64,000 bases of DNA from the NCBI GenBank assembly GCA_030700225.1, contig JAUYJT010000043.1, positions 1 to 64,000 of the forward strand. The letters run 5' to 3'. The notes under the pieces are model-generated. The model was not told where the DNA came from and searched no databases. It saw only the letters and a program-made list of their open reading frames with translations. Positions 9,269 to 17,408 of the stretch are shown here, one piece after another; the stretch's first letter is position 1; each line of letters starts with the position of its first letter. The DNA comes from Candidatus Nanopelagicales bacterium (GTDB lineage Bacteria > Actinomycetota > Actinomycetes > S36-B12 > GCA-2699445). The position numbers and the translations under genes were made by a program.

Positions 9269-11557
9269 GTGGCCCGGAGACCTAAGCCTGGCCAGGTGAG
9301 TTTCGAGACCCTATTCCTTGGGTCAGCGACAGGCGGCGACCCACGATCCGGCTGGGGTTTCTCACGGTGGGTAGCGGGCACCGCGGTAGTCGCCGTCGCC
9401 TGCGGATCGCTGCTCGCCCCACTAGTGACACCGGCTGTTGGGGCGGTCCACGTGGCCGTTTCGTCTTGGGCGGAGCTGCCGGGCGATCTGCCGGACTTAG
9501 CCGCTGTTCCCCAGCGGACCGTGCTGCTGGACGCGAAGGGTCGAAGGTTCGCCACGTTCTTCAGTCAGGACCGGATTCCGGTCACTCGGGAGCAGGTCGC
9601 GCCACAGGCGGTCAACGCGGTGCTGGCGGCTGAGGATGCTGACTTCTTCCAGCACGCCGGTCTGGATCTGACAGCTCTTGCCAGAGCGGCCCTGAACAAC
9701 GCTGAGGGAGGCCCAGTCCAAGGCGGGTCGACGCTGACGCAGCAGTTCGTGAAGAACCTGACGCTGTCCACGGAGACCGATCCTGAGCATCAGCAGCAGG
9801 CGATCGAGCAGTCCTGGCAGCGGAAGCTGCGGGAGGCCAAGCTGGCGGTAGCCGCTGAGAAGGCCATGAGCAAGGACCAGATCCTCATGGCATACCTGAA
9901 CACCGCCTACTTCGGGGCGAGTGCCTACGGGGTTGAAGCCGCTGCCCGCCGGTATTTCTCGGTGACGGCCAAGGATCTGACCGTGCCCCAATCGGCGCTT
10001 CTGGCAGGCCTGCTTCAATCTCCCAGCAGCTTCGATCCGCTGCGGCATCCGAAGGCCGCCATCCTGCGCAGGAACTACGTCTTGGACAGAATGGTCCAGG
10101 AGGGGTATCTCACGTCGACCCAGCAGGCCAAGTTCACCCAAGTGAAACTGAGGCTGCGGCCATCCAGCCCCAGCAGCGGTTGCGCCGCATCGAAGTACCC
10201 CTTCTACTGCGAGCTGGTCCGGCAGTCCATGCTGAAGGATTCGATGTTCGGCAGCACGCCGGAGAGCCGGGCAGGCAATCTGTTCCGCGGTGGATGGACT
10301 GTGAACACGGCCCTAGACCCGGCGGCTGAGGCCTCAGCCACCGAGGCTGCCCGCAGGCAGCTCGACCCCGGGAACCGGGTCGCTGCCGCTGTGGCGGTAG
10401 TCAAGCCCGGAACCGGGGAAGTCGTCGTCGCTACGACGAACCGACGCTTCGGAAGCGAGAGTGCCGGTGAGACCGAGATTGTCTACGCGGATCGGCCTAT
10501 AGCGCCACCTGGCTCAACATTCAAGCCGTTTGTCGTGGCGACCGCGCTCGAGCGCGGCTTCCCACTCGCCACGCGGATGGACACGCCGAACGGGTACTAC
10601 CCGAGCGAGATGGCCGCCCCACCTGGTGGATTCCGCAACGCCGGGCGCGGAGGGGGCGGCGTCATTGACCTTCGAAGCGCGATCAGGATGTCGGTCAACA
10701 CGTACTTCGTCCAACTGATCGAGCGCACAGGAACCCTGGCCGTCGCTGACCTGGCCAGGCGGTTGGGTATCACGACTCTGCCTAGAGAAGGTCCAAGGGC
10801 GATAACCGAACGGGATGCCGCGCTCGCTTTGGGTTCGTATGAGCTGACTCCCATCGAGCTGGCCAACGCGTACTCGGCGTTCGCCGCGCATGGGATCATC
10901 TGCGATCCACACACGATCCTGTCAGCCCGGCACGTGAGCGGGGCGCGGGTGACGACCGATCCCAGATGTAGGCAGGGGATTCCAGGACCTGTCGCGGATA
11001 CGGTCGCGGACCTGTTGACGGCCCCCTTCTCCGACGGCGGAACCGCCGCGAACCTGAAGCTTCCCGGACGGCGCAGGGCCGGAGGCAAGACCGGAACCAC
11101 GAATTCTTCATCCGCGACGTGGTTCGCCGGGTTCACGCCTCAATACTCCGCCGCCGCCTGGGTCGGAGACCCCCGAGGCGGGTTCAGGTACCCACTGTTC
11201 AACGTGTGGGCGGGGGGCAGGTACTACTCACAGGTGTTCGGCGCGCACATCGCCGGAACCATCTGGCGCGACACAATGTCCGAGATCCACCTCGGATTGC
11301 CCCGCGAGGCGCTGCCGAAGGCGGATCCGGCCACAGTTGTTGGCAGTGTCCCCGCCCTACCTGATCTGCGCGGCTTGACGCTGGCCGCGGCACAGGCCGC
11401 GGCCGAGGCTGGCGGGTACCGGCTCGCGGTAGACGCTGATCGACGCAAGGTGGATGGCGTGCCTGAGGGGCTAGTGGTCGACCAGAGTCCCAAGCCGGGG
11501 GAGTTCGTTTACCCGGGCGAATCTCGGCCCAAGCTGACTGTCGTCTTGTCGCGCTGA
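9269..11557 (+). CDS. Bifunctional penicillin-binding protein (class A) with C-terminal PASTA domain
   Basis: About 762 residues. It polymerises lipid II and cross-links peptidoglycan outside the membrane. One N-terminal TM segment (about 35-55). The GT51 glycosyltransferase shows EDADFFQHAGLD and GGSTLTQQFVKN. The transpeptidase has STFK (about 416), SVN, and KTGTT (about 608). It ends in one PASTA domain (VPALPDLRGLTLAAAQAAAEAGG...). GTG 9269 is my start because MARRPKPGQ gives the basic cytoplasmic tail expected; no good Shine-Dalgarno is visible, and GTG 9185 in the same frame is an alternative. Homologues are the PonA-type enzymes of actinomycetes. Confidence 0.92.
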   Translation: MARRPKPGQVSFETLFLGSATGGDPRSGWGFSRWVAGTAVVAVACGSLLAPLVTPAVGAVHVAVSSWAELPGDLPDLAAVPQRTVLLDAKGRRFATFFSQDRIPVTREQVAPQAVNAVLAAEDADFFQHAGLDLTALARAALNNAEGGPVQGGSTLTQQFVKNLTLSTETDPEHQQQAIEQSWQRKLREAKLAVAAEKAMSKDQILMAYLNTAYFGASAYGVEAAARRYFSVTAKDLTVPQSALLAGLLQSPSSFDPLRHPKAAILRRNYVLDRMVQEGYLTSTQQAKFTQVKLRLRPSSPSSGCAASKYPFYCELVRQSMLKDSMFGSTPESRAGNLFRGGWTVNTALDPAAEASATEAARRQLDPGNRVAAAVAVVKPGTGEVVVATTNRRFGSESAGETEIVYADRPIAPPGSTFKPFVVATALERGFPLATRMDTPNGYYPSEMAAPPGGFRNAGRGGGGVIDLRSAIRMSVNTYFVQLIERTGTLAVADLARRLGITTLPREGPRAITERDAALALGSYELTPIELANAYSAFAAHGIICDPHTILSARHVSGARVTTDPRCRQGIPGPVADTVADLLTAPFSDGGTAANLKLPGRRRAGGKTGTTNSSSATWFAGFTPQYSAAAWVGDPRGGFRYPLFNVWAGGRYYSQVFGAHIAGTIWRDTMSEIHLGLPREALPKADPATVVGSVPALPDLRGLTLAAAQAAAEAGGYRLAVDADRRKVDGVPEGLVVDQSPKPGEFVYPGESRPKLTVVLSR

Positions 11558-11561
11558 ACTC

Positions 11562-13100
11562 CTAGTCCCGCATGGCGAGCTCAGCGGCCTCAACCGCCGC
11601 GGCGGCGTCGGCGGGGACAAGGCCCAGCCGCGTGCGCCGATGGATCAGGTCGTCGACGGTCAGGGCCAGCTCATACTCGCGTCCGAACGCGAATTCGACA
11701 CCGAGGACGGCAACACTGTCCGCGACTGGCTCGCGCAAGCTGGGGCTCTTGGATCCGATCGCCCAGACCCTTGGCGCTTCGTTGCCGTAGCGTCGCCACA
11801 ACCTGGCAGGAATCGAGGATCCCTCCACCTTCGGTCCGGCGCCCACGAGGCTGATGCCAGCGGTCAGACAAGGGCTATCCGCGATCTGGTCGACGACATC
11901 TGAGGCCATCTTGCGGTAGGTAGTGAGCTTGCCGCCCGTGACTGTGATCATCGAACCGGAGCGCCTCACGACATGCCGACGTGAGATGTCGGCCGAGGAG
12001 CCCTTGGGAGCGCCGTCCTGCGCCACAACGAGTGGTCGAACGCCGGCGAACGAGCCGACGACGTCGTCGGACGTGAGCGGACGCTCAAGGGCCGAGGAGA
12101 TGATCCCTATGATCCAGTCGATGTCCGAACTTGGGGCAACCGGCACATCGGGAATCCCTCCTTCTACCGGGTTATCGGTCAAGCCGATGTAGCAAAGTCC
12201 GTCTCGCTGCGGGAGGACGAACACGTACCTGCCGAAGTGCCCCGGAACCTCGACTGTCAGCGCGCCAGCCGGGTTGCCCAGTGTCTTGGAGCGGACGACG
12301 ATGTGACTTCCCAGTGAAGGCCGCAGCTCGATGGACGGATCCAACTGCCCCGCCCACACGCCGGTGGCATTGACGACAGTGCGGGCGTTGATTCCGAACT
12401 GGCCGGAGTCCCGCGTGTCTTCGACGATCGCGCCCGTGTCGCTGACCTCAACGGCACGCATCCGGGTCAGTATTCGAGCGCCGAACTTGGCCGCTGTACG
12501 TGCGATCGCGACGACAAGGCGGGCATCATCTTCGAGCTGGCAGTCCCACCCCACAATCGCCCCGCGCAGACCCTCGGTTCGGATAGTGGGCACAAGACGT
12601 TGCGCTAGTCCTCGCGTGACGATCCGGCCGGACGGAAGCAGTCCGCGAGGGGTGCGGGCCGCCACGCGCATCGCGTCACCAGCGGCGAAACCCATGCGGG
12701 CCAGGAGCGCCTTCGCCTCGTTGCCGGAGTAGACCGGGACGACTTGGGGAATTGAATGGATCAGATGTGGCGCGACCCGGCTGGCGATGATGGACCGCTC
12801 CTGCGCGCTTTCCCAGGCGACGCCGATGTCACCCTTGGCCAGATAGCGCAGTCCGCCATGGACGAGCTTGCTCGACCAGCGTGACGTTCCGTGCGCCAGA
12901 TCATGCGACTCGACCAGGGCCACGGACAGTCCCCTGCTCGCCGCGTCGAGGGCGACTCCGGTGCCAGTAATGCCGCCCCCAACTACGAGCACGTCGACGG
13001 CTTCGCCGCCAGCCAGATCATCACGATCCTTGGCTCGGCGATCCGCGTTGAGCCGTGTGGCTGGGTCTCCGGGCGGAATCAGGCGAGGGCGAGCGGTCAC
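11562..13100 (-). CDS. glpD: FAD-dependent glycerol-3-phosphate dehydrogenase
   Basis: 512 residues. It oxidises sn-glycerol 3-phosphate to dihydroxyacetone phosphate at the membrane, passing electrons to quinone. The FAD-binding motif DVLVVGGGITGTGVALDAASRG is at about 36, followed by SSKLVHGGLRYL, which is characteristic of GlpD, and a C-terminal DAO_C helical domain. GTG 13098-13100 is chosen for the AGGAG just upstream. It is divergent from the AGPS-like oxidase, so the two could share a promoter region (13101-13249) and a role in glycerol-phosphate or lipid metabolism. Confidence 0.94.
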   Translation of the reverse strand: MTARPRLIPPGDPATRLNADRRAKDRDDLAGGEAVDVLVVGGGITGTGVALDAASRGLSVALVESHDLAHGTSRWSSKLVHGGLRYLAKGDIGVAWESAQERSIIASRVAPHLIHSIPQVVPVYSGNEAKALLARMGFAAGDAMRVAARTPRGLLPSGRIVTRGLAQRLVPTIRTEGLRGAIVGWDCQLEDDARLVVAIARTAAKFGARILTRMRAVEVSDTGAIVEDTRDSGQFGINARTVVNATGVWAGQLDPSIELRPSLGSHIVVRSKTLGNPAGALTVEVPGHFGRYVFVLPQRDGLCYIGLTDNPVEGGIPDVPVAPSSDIDWIIGIISSALERPLTSDDVVGSFAGVRPLVVAQDGAPKGSSADISRRHVVRRSGSMITVTGGKLTTYRKMASDVVDQIADSPCLTAGISLVGAGPKVEGSSIPARLWRRYGNEAPRVWAIGSKSPSLREPVADSVAVLGVEFAFGREYELALTVDDLIHRRTRLGLVPADAAAAVEAAELAMRD

Positions 13101-13249
13101 AGTGAGTCTCCTGAATTCGTTGACTCCGAAACTAGGGGATCCGGTGGCGGTCACGCAGGTCAGGGACATCACGCGCGGGTCACAGTGTCGATCGGCGAGA
13201 CACGTCGGCCAGACTGTAGGGGCCGGTGCCGGACCCTGAGGAGGGTGTT

Positions 13250-14890
13250 ATGACTCAATCTTTGTCGCAGACGTTCGGAAGGTGGGGAACTCCGACAAGC
13301 GGACCAGTCAGTCTGACTCCGCGGGCCGCGCAGTACTTGGCGGAACTAGTTGGCACGGGCGCACCGGCGAACACAGCCACTCACGCTGACGTTGACGTTG
13401 CCGCTAGCAGGCTCACCGGCGAACAGATGACGTCACTGGCGCTGACCATTGGGCAGTCTCACGTGTCCAGCGGCCGAGCTGAGCGGCTGAAGCATGCCCT
13501 GGGGTGCTCGCTGACCGATTACCTTGTCGCGCGCGAGGGCGGTTCGCTGCCGGCCCCTGACGCTGTCGCCACGCCCGGCAGCCACGAGGACGTAATGCGA
13601 CTTCTCAGGGTGTGCGCCGACCACCGGATTCAAGTAGTCCCGTTCGGAGGCGGAACATCAGTCGTCGGCGGTGTGGCGCAACCCGCTGACGACGCTTCGC
13701 CATCCATCTCCATCGCGTTCGATCGGATGGCTGAAGTCGTGGGGATCGATGAGGTTTCCTGCACGGTGACCGTGCAACCGGGAATCACCGGGCCTCAGCT
13801 TGAACGGGTCCTTTCCAAGAAGGGGTTCACTTTGGGACATCTGCCTCAATCCTGGGAGCGCGCCACGATCGGCGGATACGTGGCCACTCGGTCCGCGGGC
13901 CAGGCGTCCACTGGGTACGGTCGCAGCGACGAAATGGTCGAGGCGCTGCGCGTCGCCACCCCCACGACTGAACTTCGGCTCGGAAGAGCGCCCATGAGCG
14001 CCGCCGGCCCTGACTTGCGCCAGCTGTTCATCGGGTCCGAGGGAGCCTTCGGGGTTATTACCGAGATCACGCTGCGGGTCAGGAGAGTCCCCGTACACAC
14101 GCGGTATGAGGGCCTGATGTTGCCTGACTACCAGGCGGGGATAGACGCATTCCGGGAAATGGCGCAACTGCGGCTGACAGCGGATCTGATGAGGCTCTCG
14201 GACGAACCTGAGACGGCGACCAGTATGGCGATGTCCGGGCCCGGAGGAGTCGTCGGTGGCCTCTTCGGGCGTTACCTGGAGCTGCGGAACGTGTCGGGTG
14301 GATGCATGGCGATCCTTGGATGGGAGGGTCACTCAAAGCGCGTCATGGGAGCGCGACGGGCCGCGGCGTGGGCCGTCCTGAGGAAGAACGGGGCAGCGAG
14401 CCTCGGTGGTTCGGTTGGCGCGGCCTGGCGCAGACACCGATTCGAGGGCCCGTATCTGCGCGATGAACTGATGGACCGGGGCTACATCGTCGAAACCTTG
14501 GAGACCGCGACGCACTGGAGTGCTCTGCGAACGCTGCATGACGCGGTATCGGCGGCGCTGAAGACCTCCCTACGCAGCCAGCAGTCCAATCCCTATGTGA
14601 TGTGCCATGTTTCCCATGTCTACGAGACCGGGGCCTCGCTGTACTTCACGGTGATCGCCGTGGCGGCGTCCGATCCGATCGCACAGTGGCACGCGGCCAA
14701 GGTCGCGGCCACTGACGCGATCCTGGCCAACGAAGGCACGGTGACGCACCATCACTCCGTGGGCCGCGATCACGTGCCGTGGCTGGTGCAGGAAATCGGT
14801 GAAGGCGGTCTGGCCGTCCTGAAGTCAGTGAAGAACACGCTCGACCCGAGTGGCGTTATGAACCCTGGGAAGCTCGTGCCGATAGCCTGA
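13250..14890 (+). CDS. FAD-linked oxidase of the alkyl-DHAP synthase (AGPS)-like group
   Basis: 546 residues. A PCMH-type FAD-binding domain (about 95-290: VVPFGGGTSVVGG, IGGYVATRSAGQASTGYG) is followed by a C-terminal FAD-oxidase domain. The signature HHHSVGRDH lies near residue 500, close to the HHH...G loop of alkylglycerone-phosphate synthase. AGPS swaps an acyl for an alkyl chain on DHAP to start ether lipids; bacterial homologues often have unknown substrates. ATG 13250 with GAGGAGGG upstream. The divergent glpD, a DHAP producer, supports a link to glycerol-phosphate chemistry but does not prove ether-lipid synthesis. D-lactate/glycolate oxidase-like function is the main alternative. 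Confidence 0.85.
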   Translation: MTQSLSQTFGRWGTPTSGPVSLTPRAAQYLAELVGTGAPANTATHADVDVAASRLTGEQMTSLALTIGQSHVSSGRAERLKHALGCSLTDYLVAREGGSLPAPDAVATPGSHEDVMRLLRVCADHRIQVVPFGGGTSVVGGVAQPADDASPSISIAFDRMAEVVGIDEVSCTVTVQPGITGPQLERVLSKKGFTLGHLPQSWERATIGGYVATRSAGQASTGYGRSDEMVEALRVATPTTELRLGRAPMSAAGPDLRQLFIGSEGAFGVITEITLRVRRVPVHTRYEGLMLPDYQAGIDAFREMAQLRLTADLMRLSDEPETATSMAMSGPGGVVGGLFGRYLELRNVSGGCMAILGWEGHSKRVMGARRAAAWAVLRKNGAASLGGSVGAAWRRHRFEGPYLRDELMDRGYIVETLETATHWSALRTLHDAVSAALKTSLRSQQSNPYVMCHVSHVYETGASLYFTVIAVAASDPIAQWHAAKVAATDAILANEGTVTHHHSVGRDHVPWLVQEIGEGGLAVLKSVKNTLDPSGVMNPGKLVPIA

Positions 14891-14916
14891 CTGCGCCTTG
14901 ATGAGGAGGACTGCCT

Positions 14917-15645
14917 GTGACAACGGACGCATTGCCGATCCGGTTCAGAAGTGACATGACTGTCGAGCTGGTCAAGGCGACGGCTTCGGACGCCGACGTC
15001 ATCGCCTCAGCGCGCGTTTCGACGAAGGGCCAGATGTCACTCGAAGACGTCACGGCGGATCCGGCGAAGTCCTCGGGGCTGATCAACTACCTGATGCGTG
15101 ATCGTCACGGGACTCCCTTCGAGCACAACTCGATGACGTTCTTCGTGTCGGCGCCGATATTCGTGTTCAGGGAGTTCATGCGCCACAGGATGGCCTCGTA
15201 CAACGAGGAGTCCGGCAGGTACAGGCAACTGCAGCCCGTCTTCTACGTGCCAGGACCTGACCGGAAGCTAGTGCAAGAAGGCAAGCCGGGGGCATACGAC
15301 TTCGTAGAAGGCACGAAGGAGCAGCACGAGTTCGCCGTGGAGACCACGCGCCGGTCTTGCACGGTGGCGTACGAGGCGTACCTAGCGATGCTTGACGCCG
15401 GAGTGGCGCGGGAGGTTGCGCGAGCGGTTCTACCAGTGGGGACCTACTCGTCGATGTACGTGACGATCAATGCCAGGAGCCTGATGAATTTCCTGTCGTT
15501 GAGAACTAAGCGACCGGACTCCGCCTACCCGTCGTTCCCACAGAGGGAGATCGAGATGGTCGCCGAGGAGATGGAGGTGGCCTGGCGGGAGTTGATGCCG
15601 CTGACTCATGGCGCGTTCGAGGCCGCTGGCAGGGTGGCTCCTTGA
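14917..15645 (+). CDS. thyX: Flavin-dependent thymidylate synthase
   Basis: 242 residues. It makes dTMP from dUMP using methylenetetrahydrofolate, FAD and NADPH. The ThyX signature RHR-x7-S is present as RHRMASYNEES (from residue 89), and the C-terminal SLRTKRPDSAYPSFPQREI is the substrate-binding helix region. GTG start 14917 with GAGGAGG upstream. Its stop overlaps the start of the RDD gene (TTGA). The enzyme is unrelated to ThyA and is typical of actinomycetes. Confidence 0.96.
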   Translation: MTTDALPIRFRSDMTVELVKATASDADVIASARVSTKGQMSLEDVTADPAKSSGLINYLMRDRHGTPFEHNSMTFFVSAPIFVFREFMRHRMASYNEESGRYRQLQPVFYVPGPDRKLVQEGKPGAYDFVEGTKEQHEFAVETTRRSCTVAYEAYLAMLDAGVAREVARAVLPVGTYSSMYVTINARSLMNFLSLRTKRPDSAYPSFPQREIEMVAEEMEVAWRELMPLTHGAFEAAGRVAP

Positions 15646-16472
15646 GCGATCCGGCAGCGGGGTGGTACCCGGATCCGGCGGGGTCCGGGGGTCGGCGATA
15701 TTGGAACGGCAAGAGCTGGACGGAGCACGTCGCGTTGCCGCCCGCTCCTGCTGAATTGCCCACGGCAGAGCCCGGGGCAGTCACCGCCGCGCCTGCGCCG
15801 CCGCCTACCGAGTGGTCCACAGCGCCTCAAGCCCGATGGGCGAGTCAGACGCAGGCGATGCCTCAGGCACTAGGCAACGTGTCACTGGGGCCAGACGGCC
15901 AGGTGTTGTCCGGCTGGTGGCGACGGTTCTTTGGCTACTTCATCGACTTGATCGTGATCGCCATAGCGACTGTCTTAGTCGTGATCGTGGTCGGTGTAGC
16001 CACTGGTGCGTTTGGCTCCTTGTTCAACGAGGATCAGTTCAATGAGTTCTTCCGGCGTTTCGGAGAAGATCCCGGGTGGAGCCCGACGTTGGGCGACATG
16101 CGGAGTCTGTTCGGCCCCGGGTTCGTGACCTTGGTGCTCACGGAATTGGCCGTGTCTTTCGCGCTGAGTGCGTTCAACGGTGTGCTTCTGGTCGCGTGGA
16201 CGGGGCAGACACTGGGCGACCGAGCGGTGAAGAATCGGAAGGTCACCGCAGGGCGACAGCTTCCTGGAATGGGCGCCGCTTTCGTCCGCTGGGTCATACC
16301 GGCGATTCTTGGCCTTGTGCAAATGATTCAGGTCATCGGCCTGCTGGCGTTCCTGGTCTGGGTTCTGGACTACCTGTGGCCGCTGGGCGACCGCATGAAC
16401 CAGACGCTCCACGACAAGGCGGCCCACACGTACGTGGAACGCTCCGATCTGGCGCCGCCGGTGGCGCGGTGA
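15642..16472 (+). CDS. DUF2510-RDD family membrane protein
   Basis: 276 residues, TTG start overlapping the thyX stop. The N-terminus is a DUF2510 module (AAGWYPDPAGSGGRRYWNGKSWTEHV, residues 5-30), joined by a Pro/Ala-rich linker to an RDD membrane domain from about 85 (WWRRFFGYFIDLIVIAIATVLVVIVV). Three or four TM segments contain the RDD-type Arg and Asp residues (FGYFIDL, LGDRAVKNRKV, WVLDYLWPLGDRMNQTLHDKAA). RDD proteins include some ion-transport proteins, but most have no known function. DUF2510 is a short Trp-rich module, common in actinobacterial membrane proteins. Confidence 0.85.
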   Translation: MSDPAAGWYPDPAGSGGRRYWNGKSWTEHVALPPAPAELPTAEPGAVTAAPAPPPTEWSTAPQARWASQTQAMPQALGNVSLGPDGQVLSGWWRRFFGYFIDLIVIAIATVLVVIVVGVATGAFGSLFNEDQFNEFFRRFGEDPGWSPTLGDMRSLFGPGFVTLVLTELAVSFALSAFNGVLLVAWTGQTLGDRAVKNRKVTAGRQLPGMGAAFVRWVIPAILGLVQMIQVIGLLAFLVWVLDYLWPLGDRMNQTLHDKAAHTYVERSDLAPPVAR

Positions 16473-16495
16473 CTGTGCTCCGCCGCCGTCCCCAC

Positions 16496-16501
16496 TAGCC
16501 T
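16496..16501 (+). promoter_or_regulatory. Putative -10 box of a leaderless dapA transcript
   Basis: TAGCCT lies 7 nt before the dapA ATG and no Shine-Dalgarno is visible between them. This spacing is what a leaderless mRNA starting at the A of ATG needs. No clear -35 box. Confidence 0.5.
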
Positions 16502-16508
16502 GGGACGC

Positions 16509-17408
16509 ATGTTCACTGACCCTCAAGCACCGTTCGGGCGGGTTCTCACCGCCATGGTCACGCCATTCGACAAAGAAGGGGCCGTCGACTTCGCCGCAGC
16601 CGAGCGACTCGCTTCGGACTTGGTAGACCTCGGCAACGAGGGCATAGTCGTTAACGGGACCACCGGGGAGTCGCCGACCACGTCAGACGGTGAGAAACGC
16701 CAGCTGGTGCGCACCGTAGTCGAGGCGGTCGGGTCGCGCGCCTGCGTTATCGCCGGTGTCGGTACGAACGACACGGCTCATTCGCAACGCATGGCTCGCG
16801 AGGCCGCGGAGGCCGAGGCGGATGCGCTGCTCGTCGTCACTCCGTACTACAGCAAGCCGCCTCAACCTGATCTGATTCGCCACTTCATCGCGGTGGCGGA
16901 CACCTGCGACCTGCCAGTGATGCTCTATGACATCCCGGGGCGCAGCGGGGTGCCGCTTACGCATGAGACTCTCGTTCGCCTGTCAGAGCATCCGCGCATC
17001 CTGGCCAACAAGGACGCAAAGGGTGACTTGTTCGCGGCGCAACGCGTCATGCGCGAAACGGATCTGGTCTACTACTCCGGTGACGACGGACTGAACCTTC
17101 CCCTGCTGAGCGTGGGGGCAGCCGGATTCGTCAGCGTGATCGGACATCTTGTCGCGGATCGTCTGCTGGCCATGCACGAGGCGTACGTGTGCGGCGAGGT
17201 GGGCAAGGCTCGGGAGATCAACGAGACCCTCATCCCCGTCGTGACCGGGGTGATGACGCGCACGCAGGGCGTGATCATGGTCAAGGCGGCCCTGGACCTG
17301 CTGGGCCGACCCGGAGGCGGGATGTTGCGCGGACCTCTCAGCAGCGCCGACGCAGAGCAGCGGAAACAGCTTCGAGCCGACTTGCGGGCGGGCGGATTCA
17401 ACCTGTGA
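16509..17408 (+). CDS. dapA: 4-hydroxy-tetrahydrodipicolinate synthase
   Basis: 299 residues, TIM-barrel lyase. It condenses pyruvate with aspartate semialdehyde, the committed step to lysine and diaminopimelate. Visible: GTTGESPTTS near 50, VTPYYSKPPQ with the catalytic Tyr, YDIPGRSGV, and the Schiff-base Lys at about 168 in ILANKDAKGD. ATG 16509, apparently leaderless. The stop overlaps the GTG of rnj (GTGA), so dapA and rnj are translationally coupled, a known actinobacterial pairing. Confidence 0.97.
   Translation: MFTDPQAPFGRVLTAMVTPFDKEGAVDFAAAERLASDLVDLGNEGIVVNGTTGESPTTSDGEKRQLVRTVVEAVGSRACVIAGVGTNDTAHSQRMAREAAEAEADALLVVTPYYSKPPQPDLIRHFIAVADTCDLPVMLYDIPGRSGVPLTHETLVRLSEHPRILANKDAKGDLFAAQRVMRETDLVYYSGDDGLNLPLLSVGAAGFVSVIGHLVADRLLAMHEAYVCGEVGKAREINETLIPVVTGVMTRTQGVIMVKAALDLLGRPGGGMLRGPLSSADAEQRKQLRADLRAGGFNL

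Noticed and set aside
17189-17405. N-terminal extension of ribonuclease J inside dapA
   Set aside because: Arg/Gly-rich out-of-frame reading of dapA; GTG 17405 with the GTGA overlap is the natural start.
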